Of a DNA stretch of 18,176 nucleotides, positions 8,868 through 15,816 are shown in pieces. Both the position numbers and the translations under genes were made by a program. The DNA comes from Roseburia sp. (lineage in GTDB: Bacteria; Bacillota_A; Clostridia; Lachnospirales; Lachnospiraceae), in the NCBI GenBank assembly GCA_017547315.1, contig JAFYQA010000068.1:1-18176 (forward strand). The letters run 5' to 3'. The notes beneath the pieces were generated by a model. The model ran no database searches. It was not told the DNA's origin and saw only the letters and a program-made list of their open reading frames with translations. The stretch's first letter is position 1, and each line of letters opens with the position of its first letter.

Positions 8868-9016
8868 ATAGGATTCCTCTTAGCGCCAAGCACCTGTTGG
8901 AAGAACAGGTTAACGAGGAGAAGGGTTATCGAAAATTCGGCGGATGCCCTTCCGCATTGCCTAGTGCGAGATATACTGGCAAATATGCAGGTGACTGCAA
9001 AACAAATCCGGTATAG
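8868..9016 (+). ncRNA. glmS ribozyme (glucosamine-6-phosphate-activated self-cleaving RNA)
   Basis: The hallmark segments are all present: AGCGCC at 8882-8887, with cleavage expected between A8882 and G8883; the P1 hairpin ACCTGTT (8892-8898) with AACAGGT (8904-8910); TTAACGAGGAGAAGGGTTAT; and TCGAAAATTCGGCGGATG, in which GGCG can pair with the GCGCC after the cleavage site. P3 (CGCATT 8953-8958, AGTGCG 8963-8968), P4 (TATACTGG 8972-8979, CCGGTATA 9008-9015) and P4.1, a TGCAG/CTGCA stem capped by a GTGA tetraloop, follow. In this class glucosamine-6-phosphate acts as a coenzyme for cleavage, which destabilises the glmS message and so gives feedback control of amino sugar synthesis. The upstream limit is approximate. 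Confidence 0.96.
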
Positions 9017-9073
9017 TAGGTTGATATACAAAAGTACGTATATAATTGAAATGATTAAGAAAGAGGAATTTAT

Positions 9074-10894
9074 ATGTGTGGAATTATAGGTTATACAGGT
9101 AATAAAGAGATAGAGGAGGTTATTTTAGACGGTTTGGAACTGTTAGAATATCGTGGATACGATAGCGCGGGAATAGCAGTTATGGACGATGACACTGGAA
9201 TAACCAGTATTTATAAGTGTGCAGGAAGAGTTAGTGATTTAAGAACCATTTGTGCAAAAGAAAAAATTCAGTCAAAATGTGGAATTGGACATACCAGGTG
9301 GGCGACGCATGGTGGGGTGACAGATGTGAATGCACATCCTCACCGACAAGGTCGGGTAACAATCGTTCATAATGGTATTGTGGAAAATTATCGGGATTTG
9401 ATAACACAGTATGAGTTTGCAGATGTTTTAAAATCAGAGACAGATACAGAAGTTGTGGCAGCATTAATCAATCATTACTATAAGGGGAATCCAAGAGAAA
9501 CTTTGAAAAAAGTTGTAAGTAAATTGCATGGAACGTTTGCATTGGTAGTTATGTTTGATGATAAACCAGGTGTGATATATGCTATCCGAAATGTCAGCCC
9601 TATTGTTGCAACCGTTTGTAAAGATGGTGCCATGCTAGCATCGGATTTGACAGCGTTATGTCGATTTACAAATGAATATTTTGTAGTACCAGAGCATCAT
9701 GTGTTAGAACTTCATGCAGATAAAATTGTGCTGACAGATTTTGATGGTAAAGTGACAGAACCGGTGTTTTTAGAAGCGGATTGGGAACAAAAAAGTGCTG
9801 AAAAAAACGGATATCCTTTTTACATGGAAAAAGAAATCATGGAACAACCGGAAACAATTGCAAATACGATTAAGACATATATTGGAAAAGGCATGCCGGA
9901 CTTGTCTGAGGCGAAGGTGCCGGATGAGATCTTTACCAATTGTGAGAGAATTTGCATTGTTGCCTGTGGTACGGCAAGACACGCAGGATTAGTGGCACAG
10001 GCATTGATAAAGTCAATCGTGCATATACACATAGATGTGGAAATGGCATCGGAGTTTATGTATACGGACCCAGTGGTTGATGAAAAGACATTGGTGATTG
10101 CAGTGTCACAATCGGGAGAGACTGTTGATACATTAGAAGCCATAAAATATGCAAAAAAGCAGGGTGCTACTTGCTTGTCCATTATTAATGTAAAGGGTTC
10201 ATCTATTGCAAGAGAAAGTGATTATGTGTTATATACCAATGCGGGACCAGAGATTGCGGTAGCAAGTACCAAGGCGTATACTACCCAGCTGGCTGTATTT
10301 TATCTTTTGGTTGCAAAAATAGCATTTTTGAGAGGTGTTTTTAGTGTAGAGGATACGAAACATTTCATCAAAGAATTAGAACGGACACCAGAAGTGATTC
10401 GGAATGTGTTGGCTAAAAAAAGAGAAGTACATGTGGTTGCAAAACAATTGGTAGAGGCAAAGGACCTTTTTATGATTGGAAGAGGACTGGATAGTGCTAT
10501 TTTGCAGGAGGGTTCACTGAAGCTAAAGGAGGTATCCTACATTCATTCAGAAGCTTATGCTTCAGGCGAGTTAAAACATGGCCCGATTGCTTTAATTACA
10601 CAGGATACACCTGTGGTAGCAACCGTTACTCAGAGCAGACTCATGTCAAAGGAATTATCGAATATAAAAGAAACAAAATCACGTGGTGCAGAGATTGTAC
10701 TTTTTATGAAAGAAGAGCTGGCGATAGATTTGGATTCAGACTATAAAACAGTACTTTTGCCGAATATGGAGGATGTATTTATGGTATTTCCAGCTTCGGT
10801 GGCATTACAACTGTTGGCATATTATGTGTCGTCGGATAAGGGATTTGATGTGGATAAGCCAAGAAATCTGGCAAAAGTAGTAACCGTAGAATAA
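9074..10894 (+). CDS. glmS: Glutamine--fructose-6-phosphate aminotransferase (isomerizing)
   Basis: A 606-residue enzyme making glucosamine-6-phosphate from fructose-6-phosphate and glutamine, the entry into peptidoglycan precursor (UDP-GlcNAc) synthesis. It starts MCGIIGY: Cys2 becomes the N-terminal nucleophile after Met removal. The glutaminase motifs RWATHG (~75-80), HNGIVENY (~99-106) and the Asp of SETDTE follow. The two SIS domains carry ACGTARHAG (~297) and SQSGETVDT (~345), then STKAYTTQ (~399) and GSLKLKEVSYIHSEAY (~480). It ends with the conserved DKPRNLAKVVTVE. The full length is normal. AGAGG at 9062-9066 is the ribosome binding site. Expression is expected to be controlled by the ribozyme in the leader. 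Confidence 0.97.
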   Translation: MCGIIGYTGNKEIEEVILDGLELLEYRGYDSAGIAVMDDDTGITSIYKCAGRVSDLRTICAKEKIQSKCGIGHTRWATHGGVTDVNAHPHRQGRVTIVHNGIVENYRDLITQYEFADVLKSETDTEVVAALINHYYKGNPRETLKKVVSKLHGTFALVVMFDDKPGVIYAIRNVSPIVATVCKDGAMLASDLTALCRFTNEYFVVPEHHVLELHADKIVLTDFDGKVTEPVFLEADWEQKSAEKNGYPFYMEKEIMEQPETIANTIKTYIGKGMPDLSEAKVPDEIFTNCERICIVACGTARHAGLVAQALIKSIVHIHIDVEMASEFMYTDPVVDEKTLVIAVSQSGETVDTLEAIKYAKKQGATCLSIINVKGSSIARESDYVLYTNAGPEIAVASTKAYTTQLAVFYLLVAKIAFLRGVFSVEDTKHFIKELERTPEVIRNVLAKKREVHVVAKQLVEAKDLFMIGRGLDSAILQEGSLKLKEVSYIHSEAYASGELKHGPIALITQDTPVVATVTQSRLMSKELSNIKETKSRGAEIVLFMKEELAIDLDSDYKTVLLPNMEDVFMVFPASVALQLLAYYVSSDKGFDVDKPRNLAKVVTVE

Positions 10895-10914
10895 GAATTG
10901 AAAAGAGGAGTCAG

Positions 10915-10974
10915 ATGTCTGCTAAACAGAATTGTGTATCTAAAAATAGAAAAAAGACACCAGTTAGCGTATAG
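10915..10974 (+). CDS. Possible 19-residue basic small protein (hypothetical)
   Basis: A short frame starting 20 nt after the glmS stop reads MSAKQNCVSKNRKKTPVSV and then a stop codon. A strong purine-rich site, AGAGGAG (10904-10910), precedes it by only 4 nt, slightly closer than normal. The peptide is strongly basic with a single Cys. I recognise no homologue. It may be a real translationally coupled small gene or a chance frame after a ribosome-binding-like sequence. Confidence 0.25.
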   Translation: MSAKQNCVSKNRKKTPVSV

Positions 10975-10986
10975 ATGCATATGATA
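10957..10986 (+). promoter_or_regulatory. Candidate sigma-K-type sporulation promoter
   Basis: GCATATGATA (10977-10986) matches the sigma-K -10 pattern CATAnnnTA, and ACA (10957-10959) lies 17 nt upstream, where the short -35 element is expected. Transcription would begin near 10993, about 20 nt before the next gene's start. Such short patterns can occur by chance. The sporulation-like product downstream is what makes this attractive. Confidence 0.35.
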
Positions 10987-11012
10987 GTAGAAAGTGAGAA
11001 TATGGTATTATC

Positions 11013-12275
11013 ATGCAAACAATGCGTTATATGCAAACTGACACAGCAGATACAGGTACATTAAAAACAGAGGTTGTTTCTACTACGGATAACCGTCCGA
11101 TTGAGGGCGCGCGAATACAGATTTCTTACTCGGGAGATCCAGGACAACAAATCGAGGAGGTAAACACGGATGCGAGTGGTATGTCCGAAACAATTACGCT
11201 TAATACGCCTCCACTTGAATACTCAATGTCCCCAGGGGAAAACCAGCCGTTTGCACAATACACTATCCAAGTGTCTGCACCAGGCTATCGGCCGTTTACC
11301 GTGTCGGGAATCCAAGTGCTGCCGGAACAGCTTTCGCTTCAGAAGGTTCGGCTCACGCGGGAAGAAGCGTCTGGATCTGGCATCGATGCGATCACTATTC
11401 CGCTAAATACGCTTTATGGAAATTTTCCACCGAAAATTCCAGAATCGGAGATTAAACCGGTGTCAGAGTCAGGGGAAATCGTACTTAGCAGAGTTGTAAT
11501 TCCGGAATATGTAGTGGTACATGACGGACCACCGTCCGATCCGAATGCGGCGAATTATTATGTGAGATATAAGGACTATATTAAGAATGTTGCCAGTAGC
11601 GAGATTTATGCAACATGGCCGGATAGCACTATTCGGGCGAATGTTTTGGCGATTATGTCTTTTACATTGAATCGTGTGTATACGGAGTGGTATCGAGGAA
11701 AAGGTTATAATTTTACCATTACATCTTCTACAGCGTTTGACCAGAAATTTACTTATGGCAGAAATATTTTTCAGAGTATTTCAAACGTAGTAGATGAGAT
11801 GTTCCAGAATTTCTTATCCAGACCAAATGTGACCCAGCCGATTTTGACCCAGTATTGTGATGGGCAACGGGTAACTTGCAGTAATTGGCTAAGTCAGTGG
11901 GGAAGCAAGTATTTAGGAGACCAAGGATATGATACAATAGAGATTATTCGCTACTATTACGGCAATAACATGTACATTAACACAGCAGAGCAGATATCCG
12001 GTATTCCGGCATCGTGGCCAAGAGAGGATTTAGGGGTTGGAGCTACCGGACCGAAAGTCAGACAGGTGCAGAACCAGTTGGCAAGAATATCACAGGCGTA
12101 TCCGGCGATTCCAAGAGTAACACCGGATGGGATTTATGGACCAGCAACGGAAGCCGCTGTACGAAAATTCCAGGAAGTGTTTGGACTTCCGGTGACAGGA
12201 GTCATTGACTACCGCACCTGGTATGCAATTTCAGATATTTATGTCGGTGTAACGCGCATTGCAGAATTGATGTAG
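11013..12275 (+). CDS. SpoIID-like protein with C-terminal peptidoglycan-binding domain, probable sporulation/cell-wall protein
   Basis: A 420-residue protein in three parts. Residues ~14-118 form a carboxypeptidase-regulatory/Ig-like beta domain (TGTLKTEVVS...PIEGARIQI). Residues ~165-320 resemble the SpoIID/amidase-enhancer fold (VRYKDYIKNVASSEIYATWP; FTLNRVYTEW; QYCDGQRVTCSNWLSQWG; LGDQGYDTIEIIRYYYG). Residues ~340-410 are a peptidoglycan-binding domain (GPKVRQVQNQL; PDGIYGPATEAAVRKFQ; GLPVTGVIDYRTW). No signal peptide or membrane segment is visible, which suits a mother-cell or spore protein but is unusual for a vegetative wall protein. The start codon is uncertain: ATGs at 11013, 11022 and 11031 are in frame and none has a well-placed ribosome binding site. 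The first third is clearly more G+C-rich than its neighbours. The SpoIID assignment rests on motif resemblance only. Confidence 0.75.
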   Translation: MQTMRYMQTDTADTGTLKTEVVSTTDNRPIEGARIQISYSGDPGQQIEEVNTDASGMSETITLNTPPLEYSMSPGENQPFAQYTIQVSAPGYRPFTVSGIQVLPEQLSLQKVRLTREEASGSGIDAITIPLNTLYGNFPPKIPESEIKPVSESGEIVLSRVVIPEYVVVHDGPPSDPNAANYYVRYKDYIKNVASSEIYATWPDSTIRANVLAIMSFTLNRVYTEWYRGKGYNFTITSSTAFDQKFTYGRNIFQSISNVVDEMFQNFLSRPNVTQPILTQYCDGQRVTCSNWLSQWGSKYLGDQGYDTIEIIRYYYGNNMYINTAEQISGIPASWPREDLGVGATGPKVRQVQNQLARISQAYPAIPRVTPDGIYGPATEAAVRKFQEVFGLPVTGVIDYRTWYAISDIYVGVTRIAELM

Positions 12276-12296
12276 ATAAAATAGGTGTGGTATAAT
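12267..12296 (+). promoter_or_regulatory. Extended -10 promoter of recJ
   Basis: TATAAT (12291-12296) is preceded by TGG, an extended -10, and by TTGATG (12267-12272) at 18-nt spacing. The -35 box overlaps the last codons of the upstream gene. The transcript would carry a leader of about 100 nt in which I see no strong structure. Confidence 0.6.
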
Positions 12297-12400
12297 ATCA
12301 AAAATATGAAAAGATAAATTTGCAGTAAGAAAGAGAACTGCTTATAAGAACACAAGAAAGAGATTTAATCAAAGAAAAATTTACAGGTAAGAAGTATAAA

Positions 12401-14158
12401 ATGGAAAACTGGTTAGTTATTAATAAAAAAGCAGATTTTAAAGCACTTTCAGAAAAGTTTGGAATTAGTCCGGTAACTGCTCGGTTGATAAGAAATCGTG
12501 AAGTGGTGACGGAAGAGGCGTTCGAACAATATCTAGTAGGAGATATCAGACATTTAAACGATCCACATCTATTGAAGGATGTGGACCGTTTGTGTGCCAT
12601 CCTGAAAGAAAAAATTGAACAGAAAAAAAGAATACAGATTATTGGCGATTACGATATTGATGGAGTTATGGCGACTTATATTTTGTATAAAGGAATTGTT
12701 CGGGCAGGAGGAGATGTATCAACACAGATTCCACATCGAATGACAGACGGTTATGGAATTAACATGAGCTTGATTGAGCAGGCTAAGGAAGCTAAGATTG
12801 ATACGATCATAACCTGTGATAACGGCATTGCGGCAATTTCCGAAATCGCTTATGCAAAAGAACTTGGAATGACGGTATTGGTGACAGATCATCATGAAAT
12901 ACCTTATGAGGAAAAGGATGGGGAAAAACATTATCTGAAAAGTAGTGCAGACGCAATTGTGAACCCGAAACAGGAAGATTGCAGCTATCCTTTTAAAGGA
13001 CTCTGTGGTGCAACAGTCGCATGGAAAGTAGTACAGGTGCTTTATGAGACTGTGGGAGTAGCGGTAGAGGAAAGTTATGAGTTGCTGGAAAATGTGGCGT
13101 TTGCCACAGTGGGCGATGTCATGGACTTAGTGGAAGAGAACAGAATTCTGGTAAAAGAAGGGCTGAAGCGTATACATAAAACCCAAAATCCTGGCATGCG
13201 AGCGTTGATTTTACAGAATAATTTAGAACTTGAACGTGTAAGTGCGTATCATATTGGATTTGTCTTGGGGCCGTGCATTAATGCAAGTGGGCGTTTAGAT
13301 ACGGCACGCATTTCATTGCAGCTTTTTTTGGAAGAGAATCAGGAAAAAGCGGCTGCAATTGCAAGAGAACTGGTAGAGTTTAATATGCAACGAAAAGATA
13401 TGACAGCTGAAGGGGTAGAGCTGGCAAAAGAAATGGTAGAAAAGGAGTGTATGCAAGACAAGGTGCTTGTAGTATACCTTCCAAATGTACACGAAAGTCT
13501 TGCGGGCATTATTGCGGGAAGAATACGGGAAGCGTATCATAAACCGGCATTTGTACTTACGAATTCGGAAGATGGAATCAAAGGTTCAGGGCGTTCCATT
13601 GAAGAATATTCTATGTACGAGGAATTGTGCAAATGCAAGGAGTATTTAACGAAATTCGGTGGACATCCGATGGCAGCAGGGCTGTCATTAAATCCTGAGC
13701 ATTTACAGATGTTTAAGGATAAGATAAACGAGGTATGTGAACTTACGGAAACAGATTTTGTTCCAAAGGTACGGATTGATATCGCTATGCCGGTTGGTTA
13801 TCCGGATTGTTCGCTGGTAAGAGAAATGGAAGTATTAGAGCCATTTGGAAAGGGGAATACAAAGCCGTTATTTGCAGATAAAGACTTGAGAATAAAGAGA
13901 GCGGCTGTTGTAGGACGCAATCAAAACGTATTAAAACTGACGCTTGAAACAATATATGGGGAAACAGTTTCGGCGGTTTATTTTGGTGACGTAGAAAGAT
14001 TTTTGAATTATTATCGTGAGAAGTTTGGAAACGAAGAAGTAGAGGCAGCACTTTTTGGGAAAAATAATAAAATTTTGCTACAAATAGTGTACTATCCGGA
14101 AATAAATCTGTATAATGGAATTGAAAATATACAGATGATAATTCGAAATTATAGGTAA
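12401..14158 (+). CDS. recJ: Single-stranded-DNA-specific exonuclease RecJ
   Basis: A 585-residue DHH-family nuclease that degrades single-stranded DNA 5' to 3' in recombination and mismatch/base-excision repair. Motif I is GDYDIDGVMATYI (~81-93) and motif II is TCDNGIAA (~145). The DHH motif itself is VTDHHE (~161-166), followed by VNPKQEDCSYPFKGLCGAT. The DHHA1 domain carries LAGIIAGRIREAY, KGSGRS (~395) and the FGGHPMAAG glycine-rich loop (~420). An OB-fold region lies after ~460. All metal-binding Asp and His residues of these motifs are present and the length is usual for the shorter Clostridial RecJ proteins. The ribosome binding site is weak (AGGTAAG near 12385). It is followed by the hydrolase gene after 42 bp without a terminator. 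Confidence 0.94.
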   Translation: MENWLVINKKADFKALSEKFGISPVTARLIRNREVVTEEAFEQYLVGDIRHLNDPHLLKDVDRLCAILKEKIEQKKRIQIIGDYDIDGVMATYILYKGIVRAGGDVSTQIPHRMTDGYGINMSLIEQAKEAKIDTIITCDNGIAAISEIAYAKELGMTVLVTDHHEIPYEEKDGEKHYLKSSADAIVNPKQEDCSYPFKGLCGATVAWKVVQVLYETVGVAVEESYELLENVAFATVGDVMDLVEENRILVKEGLKRIHKTQNPGMRALILQNNLELERVSAYHIGFVLGPCINASGRLDTARISLQLFLEENQEKAAAIARELVEFNMQRKDMTAEGVELAKEMVEKECMQDKVLVVYLPNVHESLAGIIAGRIREAYHKPAFVLTNSEDGIKGSGRSIEEYSMYEELCKCKEYLTKFGGHPMAAGLSLNPEHLQMFKDKINEVCELTETDFVPKVRIDIAMPVGYPDCSLVREMEVLEPFGKGNTKPLFADKDLRIKRAAVVGRNQNVLKLTLETIYGETVSAVYFGDVERFLNYYREKFGNEEVEAALFGKNNKILLQIVYYPEINLYNGIENIQMIIRNYR

Positions 14159-14200
14159 CTATGATAGATAAACTGGGACGGGAAAAGTGAGGTATTGGGC

Positions 14201-15145
14201 ATGACGAGAGAACAGCGTTTTTCATTTATGTCAGCGGATGGAAAGACGACAATCGATGCGGTAAAATGGGTTCCGGAAGATGGACGTTATCATGCGATTT
14301 TGCAGATTAGTCATGGAATGGTAGAATTCATTGACCGTTACAAAGCATTTGCGGAATTCTTGAATAAGAATGGGTATTTGGTAGTAGGACATACACATTT
14401 AGGTCATGGGGCATCGGTGCAGTCAAAAGATGACTGGGGATATTTTGCAGATAAGGATTCTCCAAATGTTTTGATTAAAGATATGCATACGTTGCGGATG
14501 ATGATACAGAAAGAGAATGAAGGTATGCCATATTTTATGCTTGGCCATAGTATGGGGTCTTATTTGCTTCGTAGATATCTGACGGTCTACAATGATAATT
14601 TACGTGGTGCGATTATCATGGGAACGGGCTGTGTGCCGGATCAGCTATCAAAGTTAGGTAAGTTTTTATGCAGTACGCTGGCGAAGATTTATGGTTGGCG
14701 TCATCGCAGTAAGTTTGTGAATGCAATGACATTTGGTGGTCCATATAAAAAATTTGATATGGATGGTACCCATCCAGAGAACAATTGGCTGACACGTGAT
14801 GTAGAGGTAGTAAAAAAATATTACGGAGAACCACGCTGCAGATTTTTATTTACATTAAATGGATATCATATGTTGATGGATACTGTTCATTATGATAATC
14901 AGGTGGAGAATGTGAAGAAAGTGCCTGCAAAACTTCCGATATTTATCGTATCTGGTGCAGATGATCCTGTTGGTGATATGGGAGAAGGAGTCAAAAAAGT
15001 TTACCATATGTATGAACAGGCAGGATTAAAAGATGTTACATATAAGCTCTACGAAAAAGGGCGTCATGAGATTTTAAACGAATTGAACAAAGATGTGGTG
15101 TATAACGATATCTTCTCATGGATGGAGGTTCGCATCACAACGTAG
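14201..15145 (+). CDS. Alpha/beta hydrolase, lysophospholipase/monoacylglycerol lipase-like
   Basis: A 314-residue soluble serine hydrolase of the PldB/MGL type (hydrolase_4 family). HGMVEFIDRY (~38-47) supplies the oxyanion loop and GHTHLGHG (~63-70) is the usual lid-proximal motif. The catalytic triad is predicted as S117 in GHSMGS, D255 in SGADDPVG and H289 in GRHEILNE. Such enzymes cleave lysophospholipids, monoglycerides or other small esters in the cytoplasm; the actual substrate is unknown. The ATG at 14201 is preferred, since GTGAGG (14187-14192) lies 8 nt upstream; an in-frame TTG at 14195 is less likely. It follows recJ by 42 bp with no terminator between, so the two are probably co-transcribed. 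Its 3' end faces the first large palindromic element. Confidence 0.88.
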   Translation: MTREQRFSFMSADGKTTIDAVKWVPEDGRYHAILQISHGMVEFIDRYKAFAEFLNKNGYLVVGHTHLGHGASVQSKDDWGYFADKDSPNVLIKDMHTLRMMIQKENEGMPYFMLGHSMGSYLLRRYLTVYNDNLRGAIIMGTGCVPDQLSKLGKFLCSTLAKIYGWRHRSKFVNAMTFGGPYKKFDMDGTHPENNWLTRDVEVVKKYYGEPRCRFLFTLNGYHMLMDTVHYDNQVENVKKVPAKLPIFIVSGADDPVGDMGEGVKKVYHMYEQAGLKDVTYKLYEKGRHEILNELNKDVVYNDIFSWMEVRITT

Positions 15146-15184
15146 GTGATTTTACATAAGTTGTATTATACGACCAAGTCTATG

Positions 15185-15431
15185 AAAACCAAGAAAAAGT
15201 CGGACAGGTAATTTTTATTTATACGGATGTCCGCATGAAAAAGTACTAATGATTCCTATATACAGATTACATAAAAGTGACGCGTCGCAGCAAAGGTGAG
15301 TCCGTTCACCGTTGCTGCTGAAAATGTCATCCGTGACATTTTCACGCTGTATAATGAAATAGGAATCAAGTACTTTTAACATGCTCCCAAACGTAAAATA
15401 AAAATTACCTGTCCGACTTTTTCTTGGTTTT
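15185..15431 (+). repeat. Palindromic element 1: 36-bp arms around a 175-nt structured core
   Basis: The outer arms 15185-15220 and 15396-15431 are perfect 36-nt inverted repeats. They contain an A-tract, GTCGGACAGGTAA and a T-tract, like a bidirectional terminator. Between them is a core with nested pairing: GCATG (15233-15237) with CATGC (15380-15384), AAAAGTACT (15239-15247) with AGTACTTTT (15369-15377), and GATTCCTAT (15251-15259) with ATAGGAATC (15359-15367). Two hairpins fill the centre. Hairpin A is GCAGCAA+GGTGA (15287-15299) with TCACC+TTGCTGC (15306-15318), loop GTCCGT. Hairpin B is GAAAATGTC (15320-15328) with GACATTTTC (15335-15343), loop ATCCGT. The strand given is that of the upstream hydrolase transcript. 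The core is homologous to element 2. No open reading frame of note is inside. It may be a structured RNA, a terminator with an inserted element, or a non-autonomous mobile element. Confidence 0.85.
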
Positions 15432-15540
15432 ATATCTACGTTTTCGTTATATTTATAAAAATGTTGCTTATTGTCTTATACACTGGTAAAAACAATTATT
15501 ATTGTAGAAACACTATTATGAGTAGCCATAGAGCAAATTA
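15432..15540. other. AT-rich spacer between the two palindromic elements
   Basis: This 109-nt stretch has no open frame, promoter or strong hairpin that I can support beyond a small ACAAT/ATTGT repeat near 15492-15505. It is presumably plain intergenic sequence between the ends of two convergent genes. Confidence 0.5.
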
Positions 15541-15775
15541 GAGTATAAAAATCCCACCTAGTTTTCTTTTTGCGTTTGGAAGCATGTTAGTAATATTTAA
15601 TTCCTATTTCATAAAGCAGCGGGAAAATGACACGATGTCATTTTCAGTGCTTATCGTGTCCACGGATGGCACGTTAAGCACGCCGCGTCCTTATTACATA
15701 ACCTAAATATAGGAATTTTAATATTACTTCATGCGAACAACCGTAAAAAGAAAACTAGGCGGGATTTTTATACTC
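15541..15775 (-). repeat. Palindromic element 2: 31-bp arms around a 173-nt core homologous to element 1
   Basis: The arms 15541-15571 and 15745-15775 are complementary over 31 nt with one mismatch (A15556 opposite C15760). In RNA of the minus strand this becomes a G-U pair. The arm sequence is unrelated to that of element 1, but again looks like a terminator (A-tract, CCCGCC, T-tract). The core repeats the element 1 plan: GCATG (15582-15586) with CATGC (15730-15734), AGTAATATT (15589-15597) with AATATTACT (15720-15728), and AATTCCTAT (15599-15607) with ATAGGAATT (15709-15717). Hairpin B is 15623-15631 with 15637-15645, and hairpin A is 15647-15653 with 15675-15681. The minus strand aligns with the plus strand of element 1, so each core runs in the sense of the gene it follows. 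The ABC-F stop codon is 41 nt away. Confidence 0.85.
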
Positions 15776-15816
15776 TCAATACATAACTACATATAATACA
15801 ACCTATAAGCAGAAAA

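Noticed and set aside
8793..9089. A 98-codon plus-strand open frame between ilvE and glmS
   Set aside because: It runs through the glmS ribozyme and into the glmS start, has no ribosome binding site and no protein-like composition. The RNA explains the conservation.
13785..14225. A 146-codon minus-strand open frame over the recJ-hydrolase junction
   Set aside because: Shadow of recJ, with low-complexity Phe/Ser/Leu composition and no start signal.
15185..15431. Retron msr-msd RNA
   Set aside because: Inverted ends and internal hairpins are superficially similar, but no reverse transcriptase is nearby and the arm length and conserved loops do not fit.
15185..15775. Integron attC sites
   Set aside because: Large palindromes between genes recalled attC, but the RYYYAAC/GTTRRRY core boxes are not placed as required, the copies face opposite directions on the strand, and there are no gene cassettes or integrase.
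15185..15775. CRISPR array
   Set aside because: Only two diverged copies in opposite orientation, each internally palindromic and over 230 bp, with no regular short repeats or spacers.
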